From Paralithodes platypus (lineage: Eukaryota; Arthropoda; Malacostraca; Decapoda; Lithodidae), in assembly GCA_032716605.1 (NCBI GenBank), contig CM064481.1:20392811-20456810 (forward strand): DNA of 64,000 bases, read 5' to 3'. A program made the position numbers and the translations under genes. Of this stretch, positions 18,542 to 29,242 are shown piece by piece. Positions within the stretch are counted from its first letter, which is position 1; each line of letters opens with the position of its first letter. The notes beneath the pieces are model-generated. The model did not search any database, had not been told where the DNA came from, and saw nothing but the letters and a program-made list of their open reading frames with translations.

Positions 18542-19925
18542 GGCGGTGGACTCATCACCCTGGTACACAATGAAATATCATACATAGTAACCAGTGTACA
18601 AACCAAATCCCTCCTCCCCCCAAATGATAACACAACAGAAATACAATCAATTAAAATACGCACTGGCAACAAATCCAACATAACCATCATAAACACATAC
18701 ATCCCTCCCCAAACATCCCCTACAGTACCAAATGAATACAGACCACACTTACAACACATCACAAACACCCCACACATCATCCAGGGTGGTGACTTCAACA
18801 CCAAGACGTCGGCCTGGTTTGTCGACAACCCCGACACAGACAGAGGGCTGGTACTACAAAACCAAACAGATAACCTCATCATCCTTAATGACATCCATCA
18901 ACATACCCATATTCCTCACCAAGCCCTCTATAACCCATCATCTCCAGACATCACCTTTTGCTCCCCAGAACTCGCCCCCACAACATCCTGGAGGGTGGTC
19001 AGAACCTTAGGCTCTGACCACCTCCCGATCATTATCACCACCAAAACCAGACTCACTCCAGCTAGCCACAAACACACATACACCAATTATAAAAGAGCTA
19101 ACTGGGAAGCATTCACAAATGAGACAGAACAACACTTCACAACTCTAAACAGTACACCCATCACTAACATCAACAATGCTGTACACATACTCAATAAAAC
19201 TATCCAAAACGCTGACAAGAAACACATTCCAAGAGGTAACAGAAAAAGACACAACCCCAACTTCACACCAGAAATTCAAAACCTCATCAGACAACGCGAC
19301 ACACTGAAACACTCCCCAGCAGCCCACATACAAGACATCACACAACAAATTCAAGCACTCAACACCCAAACTAAAAACAAAATACAAGAACAACAAAAAC
19401 TAAATTGGAATAACTTCCTACAAACACTTGATCACAAAACAAACCCCAAAAAACTCTACAAAACACTAAACAGCATCACACTTTCCAACAGCAACACAAC
19501 ACAATCACATGCTGCAATCACAACAACAGACTCTACTCCTTCATGTAAACAACAAGCAAACACTCTCATCAATCACTTCTCACATGTCAGCCACCTAAAA
19601 CCTCACAAAGACGACCGACGTGTCATCCGACGTAAGAGACAATTCCCCACAGACCCTGACTATACACCCTTCACCAATCACCAGACAAAGCATATCATCA
19701 ACAATCTCAAGCACTCACCCGCCTGTGGCCTAGACAACATACACCTCAGACACCTGGGACCAGAAGGCATACAAGCACTCACTAACATATCAAACTACAG
19801 CTATTCACACAACACAATACCAGACATTTGGAAGCATGGTATCATCATCACATTCCCCAAACCCAACAAAGACTCCACGCTACCCTCCTCGCACCGCCCC
19901 ATCACACTCCTTTGCTCCCCCTCAG
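18542..19925 (+). CDS. LINE AP endonuclease C-terminal part and RT N-terminus
   Basis: It continues the endonuclease in the new frame: GGLITLVHNEI, then the catalytic QGGDFNTK near 18780-18800 and LGSDHLPI near 19010-19030, both intact. A 230-residue Asn/Thr/His-rich linker follows. RT starts with SPACGLDNIHLRHLG and IITFPKPNKD, then HRPITLLC, where a second LINE fragment interrupts it at about 19926. RT resumes near 20807. The long open run (460 codons) suggests the frameshift upstream is a single recent lesion. Confidence 0.82.
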
Positions 19926-20806
19926 CTTAAGAATGTAAACAGAGAAACCGATCTGGGAGTAACAATATCGAGTAACCTAAAACCGAGTCAACAATGTTCA
20001 GAAGTTGTTAAGAAGGCAAACAAAATAATTGGCTTTATAGGCAGGTCATTTGAGCATAAATCCAAAGAAGTTATCCTAACCTTTACAATTCCTTAGTCCA
20101 CCCTCTTCTGGAATACTGCGTTCAATCCTGGTGCCCTTATTACCAAAAAGATGTAAACAAGCTAGAACGAGTTCAACGTAGAGTTACCAAATGATACCTA
20201 GCCTAAAGAACAAACCATACGAAGAGCGTCTTAGAGAATTAAATCTATTTCCTTTAACCCAGCGCAGATTAAGAGGTGACTTAATTCAAGTGTTCAAAAT
20301 CATCAAAGGCATCGACAATATGAACTGTAGTAAGTACTTCACTATCGACCAATCTAATTACACGCGGGGAAACGGTTGCAAAATTATTGGTAAATCTTTT
20401 AACTCACACGAATCTAAGAATTTCTTCTTCAATCGAGTTGTCAACTTGTGGAATGGGCTTCCCCGAAACGTTATAGACTGCATCACCGTTGATTCATTTA
20501 AACTCCGCCTAGACAAATACTGTATCTCGCATCAAACCCGCGACTGACTGCGTTTGTAAATGAATAACTTTATTTTATCTCCCCCTCAGTTACTAACCCA
20601 TCTGTCCCCTACTAACTTCCTAATCCTGCCACGGACATTAGTTCCAGGGCAGTAATTCCCTTTCCAATGTTCCCTTACCCACTCTAAACCACTGTTTGGA
20701 CACTTGATCCTCAGTGTTTTGGAGGACAAGCAACCTAGAAGGGTCACTAGATCTGTTGTTGCTTGATTTCCTTTGTACTCCTTTGTACTCCTTTGTACTC
20801 TAAAGT
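19926..20806 (+). mobile_element. 5'-truncated CR1/L2-like LINE inserted in the 2A LINE
   Basis: An insertion carrying the C-terminal end of a CR1/L2-like RT: ETDLGVTISSNLKPSQQC, then in other frames the [21 protein letters not shown] block, the IPSLKNKPYEERLRELNLF segment and FNRVVNLWNGLPRNVI. It is split by a frameshift near 20090. The 3' end is three copies of a 10-bp unit (tttgtactcc) at 20769-20799. The unit resembles the host target sequence actcctttgctc. It belongs to a different family from its host. Confidence 0.78.
20191..20547 (+). pseudogene. CR1/L2-like RT C-terminal fragment
   Basis: Reads [17 protein letters not shown], then QRRLRGDLIQVFKIIKGID and FFFNRVVNLWNGLPRNV, the conserved tail after the RT domain in CR1/L2 LINEs. 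Upstream residues (19926-20096) lie in another frame. It ends in a natural stop at 20547. Catalytic RT motifs are absent (5' truncation). Confidence 0.8.
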
Positions 20807-21694
20807 CATGGAACGCCTAGTATTACAACTAATTACACCCGACCTACCCCTAGCTCCAACACAACATGGCTTTAGGCCACTGCACTCCACAAACACTTCT
20901 CACAGACCTTACACAAAGAGCTTTTGACGGCATCAACTCAGCTAGACCACCACAGATCACTACACTCGACATTAGTAAAGCCTTCGATGCCATCCCCCGC
21001 CACAACCTAACAAACAAAATCTACAACACAAACATGCACAACAACACAAAAAGGTGGCTGGCCAACTTCCTAGCAGGCAGTGCACACGTATCTTTTGCCG
21101 GTCAGTCATCTAAAATCAGAAACTTTCCAAACGGAGTCTCACAAGGATCCGTCCTATCGCCCGCACTCTTCAATCTGTACATGCACGATATAACTACACC
21201 CAATACGCCCCAAATAAACTTAGCCTCCTATGCAGATGACATAACACTCGCATGCACACACCATGACCCAAGAAGAGCAACAGATCTCCTTCAACCCTAT
21301 CTCAACACACTACATGGCTGGTGCACTACAAACAGACTTAATCTAGCCCCAGCCAAATCCACTACAACCCTGCTCACAAGCTGGACAGGAGAACACGAAT
21401 ACATCCCTCAACTCACCATAAACAACACACCCCTAACACATACACACACACCCAATATCCTAGGAGTAACATATGATACTCATATGACATTCAAACAGCA
21501 CACCACAAACATTAAAAAGAAACTGACACCCAGACTTAACGCCCTCAGGTCACTTGCTCACACAAAATTTGGACACAACAAAGAAACTATCACCACAGTA
21601 TATAAACAATACATAAGATCAGTGATGGAATATGCAAGCCCAGCCTGGGCTTCTAACCTAGCTGAAACACATCATAAGACCTTACAGACTATTC
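20807..21694 (+). CDS. 2A LINE reverse transcriptase, catalytic part
   Basis: RT resumes with SKVMERLVLQLITPDLPL. Motif A is TTLDISKAFDAIPRHNL (near 20960-20995), then GVSQGSVLSPALFNLYMHDI, and the catalytic box YADDITLACT is intact near 21230. The thumb has PNILGVTYDTHMTFKQH and the block YIRSVMEYASPAWAS. It is interrupted at 21694 by a TSD-flanked insertion and resumes at 22110 in the matching phase. Confidence 0.85.
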
Positions 21695-22098
21695 TATCAG
21701 AGGCTGGTCTATCAGAGTGAGACCTGAGCGATCTCTGCCATACCCATAGCTTACTCTGACTGTTCCTTTTACTTATATATTTTCTAGATCTCATGTGATG
21801 GCGTCTCTTCCGTGGATTGACCTCCCAATCTACCAAGATTGGAAGCCAAAGCGTCACATTATTCCTTTGCCCCTCAACTTTCTCTTCATAATTGCTGAGG
21901 GGCACAGGGCCCTGGGTGGGGCTTTGGTTTCCCGGGCGTTTACGCACCCTCTCAGCTCCCCGCCTTGGAGTGGCTTCGGTCACCCAGGCTTTATTGTGGT
22001 CGGCAGGGAGGGTTCTGTGGGGGCGCTCGTTTATGGCCTTGGCCTTACTCGGGGCCTTGGGGCTGTTCGGCCAGGCAGCTTGGGGAACAACAACAACA
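21695..22098 (+). mobile_element. 404-bp LINE tail or SINE insertion with target duplication
   Basis: Inserted into the RT gene with an 11-bp target duplication ACAGACTATTC (21684-21694 and 22099-22109). Its last 90 bp resemble the 3' end of the host LINE (ggggctgttcggccaggcag, then an AAC tail). It is therefore either a severely 5'-truncated relative or a SINE using the same tail. The 5' part (21695-21990) is unlike the LINE and has no clear tRNA boxes. Confidence 0.75.
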
Positions 22099-22109
22099 AC
22101 AGACTATTC

Positions 22110-22760
22110 AAAACAAAGCCCTGAAGATCATTACAGGCTGCACAGCTACTGCACCCACAGATCATCTACATCAAGAAACCAAAATCCTCAAAGTCAAAGA
22201 CCATCTGGACATGAGAGGCACTCAATTCCTGGCAGCAGCCTCCACGAACCAAGACCACCCACTAAACTACATGGCAACACACCCACAGACACCAAGAAAT
22301 ATCAAAACAACACCCAGCACACGGTATCACACACAATTATTGTCCTCTCTCCCTCCCTGCCCACCCCGAACCAACTTCCAGAAGCACATCCATACTCATA
22401 TCTCTCGCCAATCCATCCACTCACTCACAGACAACACGCATCTGCATGCACGACCTCCCGAAATCCATCCTTCCGAATCCTCCCTCCCTCGCGAGGACAG
22501 AGTCCACCTGGCCAGGCTGAGATGCGGACACCATCCAGCTCTCCTAAGCTATCAGAAGAGACTGGATGACTCCGTTGTCGACGCCTGCCCGGGATGTAAC
22601 ACAGCACCCCATACCATTAAACACATCATAGAAGACTGCATTTCACACAACCACTTACGCCAAACAACACAATCTACACTCAATGAGAGCTCTGTGGGAA
22701 AGCCCGATCGTGGCCATGGCCTTCCTCAGGGACTCGGGGCTGTTCGGCCAGGCAGCTTAG
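22110..22760 (+). CDS. 2A LINE C-terminal domain
   Basis: It continues after the insertion with NKALKIITGCTATAPTDHL. The end has a Cys-His motif, ACPGCNTAPHTIKHIIEDC, common at the C-terminus of AP-endonuclease LINEs. The last residues (FLRDSGLFGQAA, stop TAG 22758-22760) are in a different frame from the rest, indicating a small indel near 22680. The (AAC)n tail follows immediately. Confidence 0.8.
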
Positions 22761-22780
22761 GGAACAACAACAACAACAAC

Positions 22781-23118
22781 AACTCCCTTTTATCCAAAAT
22801 TCAAATATCCAAAAATTACAGTTAACCAAAGTTTTTGCTATCCATATTTGTCACTAGTTTTCACATATTTAAGCCTCTCTGGGTGCTTAATTGCATCAAT
22901 TTGCATCAATTTAACCCCTCTGAAGTAGACAGTTTGAATTAGATGATAATTTGAAGTTAAAACAGCCTAGAAATTGTTTTAAATGCATTGAAAACATATA
23001 TTTTTGGCCATTTGTACACATATTTATTTCTATATAGAGGAACTCTTGTTTATCCGTAAAAATTGCTTATCCAAAATTTCAAAAGACTCATGAATTTTGG
23101 ATAAAAGGGAGTTTACTG
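22781..23118. mobile_element. Tigger-like MITE
   Basis: Inverted ends: aactcccttttatccaaaatt at 22781-22801 and its complement at 23093-23115 (ending gtttactgtacag). No coding sequence. Terminal consensus and AT-rich body resemble Tigger/pogo-derived MITEs. It abuts the LINE (AAC)n tail. Confidence 0.65.
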
Positions 23119-23142
23119 TACAGTATATGTGTGTGCTACAAA

Positions 23143-23586
23143 AGGCGGTGTATCCCAAGCGCTTTTTCCGGGAATTTTCGATCGCCAAGTTTTATATCGC
23201 AATGTTCCGAGGTTCTTATTAATTGGTAGCTGTGTGAAACTATATTAACCCCTTCTGTACCGGCGACGTAATTTTTGTTTTATTATAGCTACTGTATATT
23301 TAGATGATTTTATAAAACTTAGGAAGGATATATAATTATATATGGTAGCTAAAAGGATTAATTGAGATAGTCTGTAATCTTTGAATGAGTAGACGTCCTT
23401 CCTAAGCTGTAAAAAATTGTCTAATAGTTGCCAGAATAGATTGCAAAGTACATCACCGGTACAGAAGGGGTTTAGGGTAGATTAAGTTAGTTGGTTGAAT
23501 TATGGTAAAACATAAAATTTTAAGTTGCCAAACCATAATTGCCCTTACAAAAGTTGTTGAAAATATGCTCGTGTTACACCGCCTTA
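23143..23586. mobile_element. MITE with aaggcggtgta ends and an inner hairpin
   Basis: The ends aaggcggtgta and tacaccgcctt are inverted. Inside, aaccccttctgtaccggcga (23247-23266) is repeated inverted at 23449-23473, so a second foldback is nested in it or forms its core. No coding sequence. Confidence 0.55.
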
Positions 23587-23902
23587 GTGTGTGTGTGTCC
23601 GTCCACAACATGTGCCTGTGTATGTGTTTGTCTGTTGATCTGTGTGTGAGTTATACGTAGCACCAACGTACTTGACAATTATCTCGATCCCTGACCTTTT
23701 CGTAACTCAAAAGCACCTTGAGCAAACTGACTGTAAATTTCCACACCTATTTCCTGGTGGACTCTTCTCAAATGATAGAAATGTCAGCCCGATTGCTTGC
23801 ATTCAGTTTGAGTTATAAGAAGTTAAGGGGTCCAGTTATTGTCAAGTTTGTTGGCGCTACCTATAGTGGGTGTGTGTGTATCAGTAGAACCAATATGATG
23901 TG

Positions 23903-24120
23903 TAAAGCTGGAGTCACACGAGCCCTTTCTTGAGCAATTTTCACGGGGAATTATGGTCTGGAAGCTTAAAAAATTGCACTTTATCCGAATTCAGCCGCCA
24001 AACTTAATCTCCCTTCAGTCTAATTACCGATACCAGTGTGAAAATGTCCCAAAATAATACGAGAAAAAACTTGCTCATGGAAAATTGATGGAAAAAGCAC
24101 TCGTGTGACAGCGGCTTTAT
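23903..24120. mobile_element. 218-bp MITE flanked by TA
   Basis: Left end taaagctggagtcacacgag and right end ctcgtgtgacagcggcttta are inverted repeats with few mismatches, extending about 38 bp inward. No coding sequence. Confidence 0.7.
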
Positions 24121-24340
24121 ACTGTTATTACTTTATCAATACAGTAAGCATAAGTGAGGTTAGTGGGTTAGTAAATTGCTAATTATGTGAAGTTATGTGT
24201 TGGGAGTTGGAGCCCAGTTCTTCTTATAGTTTGGGGTATATGCGATGTATCTTGAAGTTAATTTTTGTTCTAAAAAAGTTTGTGAATAATCTTGTGAATA
24301 GTCTTTATAACCAGAATACCTCACTGAAATATGATATAAT
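24121..24340. other. Unassigned stretch
   Basis: No gene or repeat was recognised between the MITE and the DIRS-B left end. Confidence 0.4.
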
Positions 24341-24387
24341 GGGAGGTTTGACGTACCTCCCAACCTACCAAATAGGAAAACCTACTA

Positions 24388-24687
24388 TTTGGTAGTAGTC
24401 TTGGAAAATCCAACGTCAAGGCTATTAACCTAATTGCAATGACGACTTGTCTATTTTGACTGCTATGTCTTCATTCCAACCGCGGTTAAAAAGAAAACGT
24501 CTAGAGTCTACTCCTTATTTTGCTCTAGGAGACGTTGTACATTAACCAAAACTACCACCGAAGGTGAAAAAAGCATAGAAGAGAAGAAAAAGGGGTTTAC
24601 CTTAGTTACCGCTTAAGGCCCATCCCGTGTTCCGTCATGTGCAGATCCCTGTCGAACGTGCGCATGAGCGACCCTCTCTTGTCATCA
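24388..24687 (-). repeat. DIRS-B inverted terminal repeat (3' side) with palindromic end
   Basis: Matches the reverse complement of 32105-32402 with under ten differences. A 47-bp terminal extension (24341-24387) made of two small palindromes (gggaggt…acctccc and ccaaatag…ctatttgg) lies outside it and has no copy at the other end. Confidence 0.88.
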
Positions 24688-24749
24688 CAATTCACGTCAG
24701 AAGAAGAACGCGGATGGGCAGGGGTCCGGCGTGAGGGAGGGTATTATGT

Positions 24750-24863
24750 ACGTTGGATTTTCCAAGACTACTACCAAATAGTAGGTTTTCCTATTTGGTA
24801 GGTTGGGAGGTACGTCAAACCTCCCAATTTGTTAGTAGTCTTGGCAAATCCAACGTCAAGGCT
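24750..24863 (-). repeat. DIRS-B internal complementary region
   Basis: 24750-24825 is a perfect 76-bp reverse complement of the left end (24341-24416). 24826-24863 is the reverse complement of the right end (32366-32403) with one mismatch. The two halves adjoin exactly as the ends would in a circularised element, the arrangement proposed to template end-joining in DIRS1 of Dictyostelium. Confidence 0.9.
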
Positions 24864-25231
24864 GCATAACAAATAGGAGGAGGACATCCAAGCCCAACCT
24901 ACCAAAAAAACCAATGCATAAAACAAAATTATGAATGACAAAGACACAATTTAAACAAGAGAGTTTAATAAAAGAGTGAAAAACTGAGGAGTAGCTAAAA
25001 AGAACAGTTTTAACACATGCCCGTCATTCATAGTAATGCAAAAACATAGACTTGTCTGAAACCAAAAAGGTACTGTACCCAAAATCCCTTTTCTTCAAAA
25101 ACCAACAAAAACACTGAACACAAGAACAAAACACAATTTTCAATGTGGCAAAAACACTTATGTACTGGAACAATACATAATCCCAAACTTGCAATCCAGT
25201 GTTGCAAACCCGTACACCCCCCTCTTACCTC
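24864..25231 (-). other. DIRS-B noncoding stretch between ICR and recombinase
   Basis: About 370 bp, A-rich and T-poor on the plus strand, with no recognisable gene. Confidence 0.5.
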
Positions 25232-26645
25232 CTACCTCTCCCACTTTGTCAAATAAAATGAAGGAAAAGAACGAGGGACAAGGGGGGAAGACCAGGGATC
25301 TTCGCCAGAGCACCAGGAAACACGACCCCCGAGAGCAATCACCGGCCGAGGGGGTCGAACACTGGACACGGAGAGGTAGGAGGAGATGAAGGAATTGATA
25401 GAAGACCCACAAAACCGCTGAGGCGATGGCAGGTAAGGAGCGACGTGGCAGGAACCGGAAGGAGGCAGCAAAGGATCTGACATCGTGCGCAGAACCCCTA
25501 CAAACAGGGTGACGGGCACGAACGGTCCGACAAACGTGGCGGCCCATCTGCACCTGCGAGAGCCTCCCACCTGTCCGAGGAGACACCCACACAGCAGTAC
25601 CCGAAGGCGGCGCCACAGACGCAACAGAGGAGTGCAAGGCTGACACCAGGCACAACACATGGCGAGGATGCCCACGCCGTAAAGCCTGGACGGCGAAAGG
25701 CTGGAAAGCGGGGGCCTCCCTCCCATGCGTGGTAACAAAAGGAGGGGAGGAGGCGAACGAGACGCCATGCAAGGACGGGGAGAATCGCACGCAGTCCCGG
25801 GTCCGTGACAATGCCGCTAGTGCAGACACCCGATCCCCAGTGGCCAGAGCGACAAGGAAGAGTGGACGCCCGAGCAACGGAACCGGCGTAGCGGCCCTTG
25901 TATACGTGGGTGAAGCCAGAAGGACCAGAGCCCGCCCCAGATCCCACTGCGGAGGGACCTGGCGCGGAGGCGGTCGATCCCGGAAGGCAGCCATCAGGAA
26001 GGAATCCAGCTCCTGTGGCGGAACGACCAGCCCAGCGACGGACCCAAAGACCCCCCGGACGGCAGACAAGTGGGTACGTATAGCGTCGACTGGAAAGTGA
26101 CGTGTACGGAAGAGGTGAAACAAGGAGCGTAGGACGAGGGAAGGAGAGCCAACTGGCAGGCGAGTGGCCTGTAGCCACCTAGTAAAAGACCTCCAGCGGG
26201 ACCCGTAAGTCCCCCAAGGAGAAGACGGCCAGGAACGCTGCAGGAAGTCAGTCAGGGCCCGGCCGGGGACCGGGAGCCACCGTGCCTCATGAACAAGCAC
26301 GATGCGAAGGCCAACGAGGTCCGCAGGTCCCCAACCTAGCCCAAGTGGAAGCCGGAGACAGGTAGAGGGACCGGACTCGGGCACCACCGCGGCAACCGGG
26401 CGGACCAAGCCCGTGCCGGCCACAGAGGCGCGAGGAGCCAGACGCAGCCGTGGTACAGCCGCAGCCTCGCGAGGACTGGGCACACCAACAGTGCGTCTGG
26501 TGGCGGAAAGATGTATATCGACCGCCACCTGTACCAGGCTACCATGAAAGCGTCCGGACCCCCCCCGGAGCGCGAGGCCGGAGGGAGAGGTCCAAAGGCA
26601 ACTGGCGCGGCACCCCCGATGCGAACAAGGCAACCTCCGGAACAC
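25232..26645 (-). pseudogene. DIRS-B tyrosine recombinase (frameshifted)
   Basis: The main frame (26645 downward) shows the end of pol, then the core-binding domain (WGTYGSRWRSFTRWLQ, IRTHLSAVRGVFG), RDRPPPRQVPPQW, ALATGDRVSALAALSR (catalytic Arg) and SAHDVRSFAASF (His-x-x-Arg). The C-terminal box with the nucleophile, GSSINSFISSYLSV, is found only in a second minus-strand frame, with Tyr at 25376-25378. A frameshift therefore separates the Tyr from the rest. Glu in the usual NRVSEL motif is Ala here. The coding strand is A-poor throughout. Confidence 0.78.
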
Positions 26646-27062
26646 CTCAGGAAGCCGCGAGGTCGGCGAACACAGTCCGTTTCATCGCCCATTCTACAAG
26701 AACGCCCTGCCCTCTCGACAGGGCGGCCGCCCACAGGGTGGCAGGCCCGGGCAGGGAGGAGGCATGCAAGGAGAAGGGGTGTCGGTCCGCGAGGAAGAAC
26801 AACTCCACCGAGACCCCCAATAGAATCAACGACCCGGAGGACCCCCGCATAAGGAAACAGGGGACAGCTTGTCTGAGTGTCCAACCCAAAGGCCACCGAC
26901 TTACCCCGAAGGGCCAGCGCGTGGTCCCGCAGGAAGAACAAAGGAACCAACAGTCCGAGGGCATAGACGGGTAAGTGGAGGGAGACCCACCCATCTGCCG
27001 GGATGGGGACGTCCCAGGTTCGATCGGGAACCTCACCCAACCTCGCTCGACGGATCTGTGGC
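26336..27062 (-). pseudogene. DIRS-B RNase H and pol C-terminal region (frameshifted)
   Basis: RNase H is spread over three minus-strand frames: WVATDPSS at the start (expected WVDTDAS), LRDHALALRGKSVAFGLD, then SLHASSLPGPATLWAAALSRG (expected NLWADALSRG), then WRSIYIFPPPDALLV and PLWPARAW. The two catalytic Asp positions checked here are Ala (GCC codons at the complement of 27060-27062 and 26725-26727). DIRS-A in this window has Asp at both positions, so the comparison is internal. Confidence 0.75.
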
Positions 27063-28175
27063 TACCCAGACCGTCGGCGGGGGGGGCGGTCCAGGGCACA
27101 GCCGCAGAGAGCGAGCCCCGAGCAACCCAGCGACCGAAGCGTCTGCGAACGGTACGCGGGAGCGGCAGGAGCCGATCCATAGGGGCAACGGAAACACCGC
27201 GGTGCCCATGAGGAGGAGGCGGAGTAGCCAGAGGCCCCCTAAGGGAAGGGGCAGAGCGGCCCAATGCAGCGAACCCACGAACGAGTCCCAGAGCCACCCC
27301 GGGAGGGAGACCGAGTGCAACACGGCGAAGACCTTCCACCGAAGGTGCACCGCGGCCGGCAGGCCCCGGGTCACCGTAGCGCCGGACAAAACCCATGCGA
27401 GACCGACCCATGGCACGACACGCGACGGGGTCAAGCGTGACTTGGGAACATCGAAGGGGAACCCTAACCGTGCGATGTTGCGAACGACTGTGAGGGCGTC
27501 GCCAATGCACAGTCCTAGGGCTTCGGAAACTACCAACCAATCGGCCAAGGAAAACAGGATCTGGTGCCCGCTCCTGAGGAGAGGACCCAGAGCCTGCCCC
27601 ACCAGTGCGGAGAAGATCCGCGGCGCGATGTGGAGACCGAAGGGAAGGCCGTCGAACAGGAACACACGATCGGAAGTCCGAACGGCCAAGAATCGCTGGA
27701 AGCGAGGATGGAGAGGAACGAGCCAAGACGCATCCTGGAGGGCCAGCGACACTACCCACGACAGAGGGCACAGGGCCAGGCGTACCAAGGGTACCGGCAG
27801 CATCCGAAACCGTGTGTGCACGATGTGCCCGTTGAGGGCCGACAGATCCACCACCGGTCGCATCGCGTCGCAGTTCGTCGACGGTACCAGAAAGACACGG
27901 GAGAGGAAAACCGGGTGACCGGCGGTCAACTCCCTCGACGCTACCCAGCTCGGGCATGGAAGTGAACACGTGGGCCACCTCTGAAGAGATGGGCCGGCGC
28001 CGGTGACAAGAGCGGAGTGGGGGTCTGGACGTCCACCTCCAGGTGAGACCCCTCCGCACAACCCGCCGCCCCCAACGTCCCTCGCGGCTACCGAGGGGCG
28101 CAAGGGCGAAAACAACCCGAGGGAGCACCCGAGAGGAGGGGAGCGACCCGGTCGGCCAGGCGAGAAGGAGAACAA
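27033..28175 (-). pseudogene. DIRS-B reverse transcriptase with substituted catalytic residues
   Basis: DIRS-type RT is recognisable from RPVVDLSALNGHIVHTRFRM, PRFQRFLAVRTSDRVFLFDG, LPFGLHIAPRIFSALV and VPWVGLAWVL. Motif A reads LALQDASW instead of D-L-x-D-A-Y-W, and motif C reads SLADWL instead of YLDDWL. The Ala codons are GCC at the complement of 27741-27743 and 27543-27545, each one A-to-C step from GAC. A DIRS fragment elsewhere in the window (50.9-51.2 kb) keeps DLSDVYW and YLDDWLV. The frame stays open for 380 codons despite this, partly because stop codons need A and the strand is A-poor. Confidence 0.78.
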
Positions 28176-28998
28176 GGAGGCCGACCCAGAGAACTACACA
28201 TTGTGTTGACGTGGAGGTACCCCCGGTACGGGCCGTGCGGGCATGAGCGCCACGTTGACCTCTACCCCCCCCCCCCAACCTCGTCGAAAAGGGCGGGCCA
28301 CCCCAACCCCAGGCCGGCGCGGGGCTGACCCCGTCGAAGGGCGGCCGGAAGTGGAAGGCCGGCCAGCCCCGACACGGCGGGGATGAAAGGGGCAAGAACA
28401 GAAGTGCGAGGCGGAACCGACGCACTGGCCTGCAACGTCCCAGTCCTGCGCCCGTGCAAGGCGGCAGCACTTGCAGCAGCACCCTGAAGAGGACCGGCAG
28501 AAGGACGGGACTGAGAAGACCCCGCGCGCGACACAGCGCGTCGGTGCGTGACGTAAGCAGGGTCCGCAACGACACAGCGCGTCGTCGCGTGTCGGAAGCA
28601 GGGGCCGCCGACAGAGAAGCGTAGCATTCCCAAGCATCCTGCATAAAAAAAAACGACGTATATAGCGCAGAGTACAACAAACCCTGACGAATATCCAAGG
28701 GGGCCGGCCGGCAGAACGAGGACCGTACCGTCGGACGTCGCCGAGTTGCCACGCACAAAACCGCCTTCAGCTCGGGAACCAAAGACACCGCGAGCCGAAG
28801 GTGGACCCGCTGAACGCGGTCCAAACCCTCGCGAAGATCGCCTGGCACAGACGCCTCGAAAAGCCGCAGGTGGTGAACAGACGTCTGGAGGGAACCTAAA
28901 GACAAGACAATAAGTCCGTCACCCTCTGTCGCAAGGGAAAAACCTTGGGGACAGAGGGCTGATCCGGGTGAGAGAAGAACGGGGTAGCAATAGAACAA
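28176..28998 (-). CDS. DIRS-B open region upstream of RT, unknown function
   Basis: The minus-strand frame beginning near 28998 runs for 783 codons across the RT, but in the RT region a different frame is the homologous one. Its first 270 residues (Leu/Arg/Ser/Gly-rich, with two DALCRxxG-like repeats near 28500-28620) match nothing I recognise. It may be the Gag-RT linker. A C-run on the coding strand at 28263-28275 may hide another frame change. Confidence 0.35.
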
Positions 28999-29242
28999 AG
29001 TTCAAGAACGGGTGCGCTCATCCAGGACCAGAACGCGCCGTCCAACCCGCCGACAGACACAAGAGGAGGCAAAATCAGTGATGACTCCGGGGGAGGGACT
29101 GAAGGAGAGCCGTCGACGGATCGATGTGTGAAGTCGAAGGCCTCAGCAAACCAGGCCTCCAATGGGAGAGGGTGACCGAGCATGATGGCTAAGCCAGGCG
29201 TACCGGCGTCGCACAAACCTGTCCCATAGGAGGACAGACCCG

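Larger units (their letters stand above)
17760..22780 (+). mobile_element. 2A-bearing non-LTR retrotransposon (LINE)
   Basis: A nearly full-length LINE of about 4 kb once two later insertions (19926-20806 and 21695-22098) are removed. It encodes a 2A-like motif, PHD-like finger, AP endonuclease, RT and a C-terminal Cys-His motif, and ends with an (AAC)n tail at 22761-22780. AP-endonuclease LINEs nick target DNA and prime reverse transcription from it. 2A-like N-termini are documented in CR1, L2, Crack, Rex1 and Ingi clade LINEs; I cannot assign the clade by eye. Coding is C-rich and A-rich and very poor in G, unlike its neighbours. Frameshifts make it non-functional. Confidence 0.85.

Noticed and set aside
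26869..27918. Long plus-strand open frames through DIRS-B (349 aa and others)
   Set aside because: They lie antisense to RT. Depletion of T on the plus strand removes stop codons, so long frames arise by chance in several phases.
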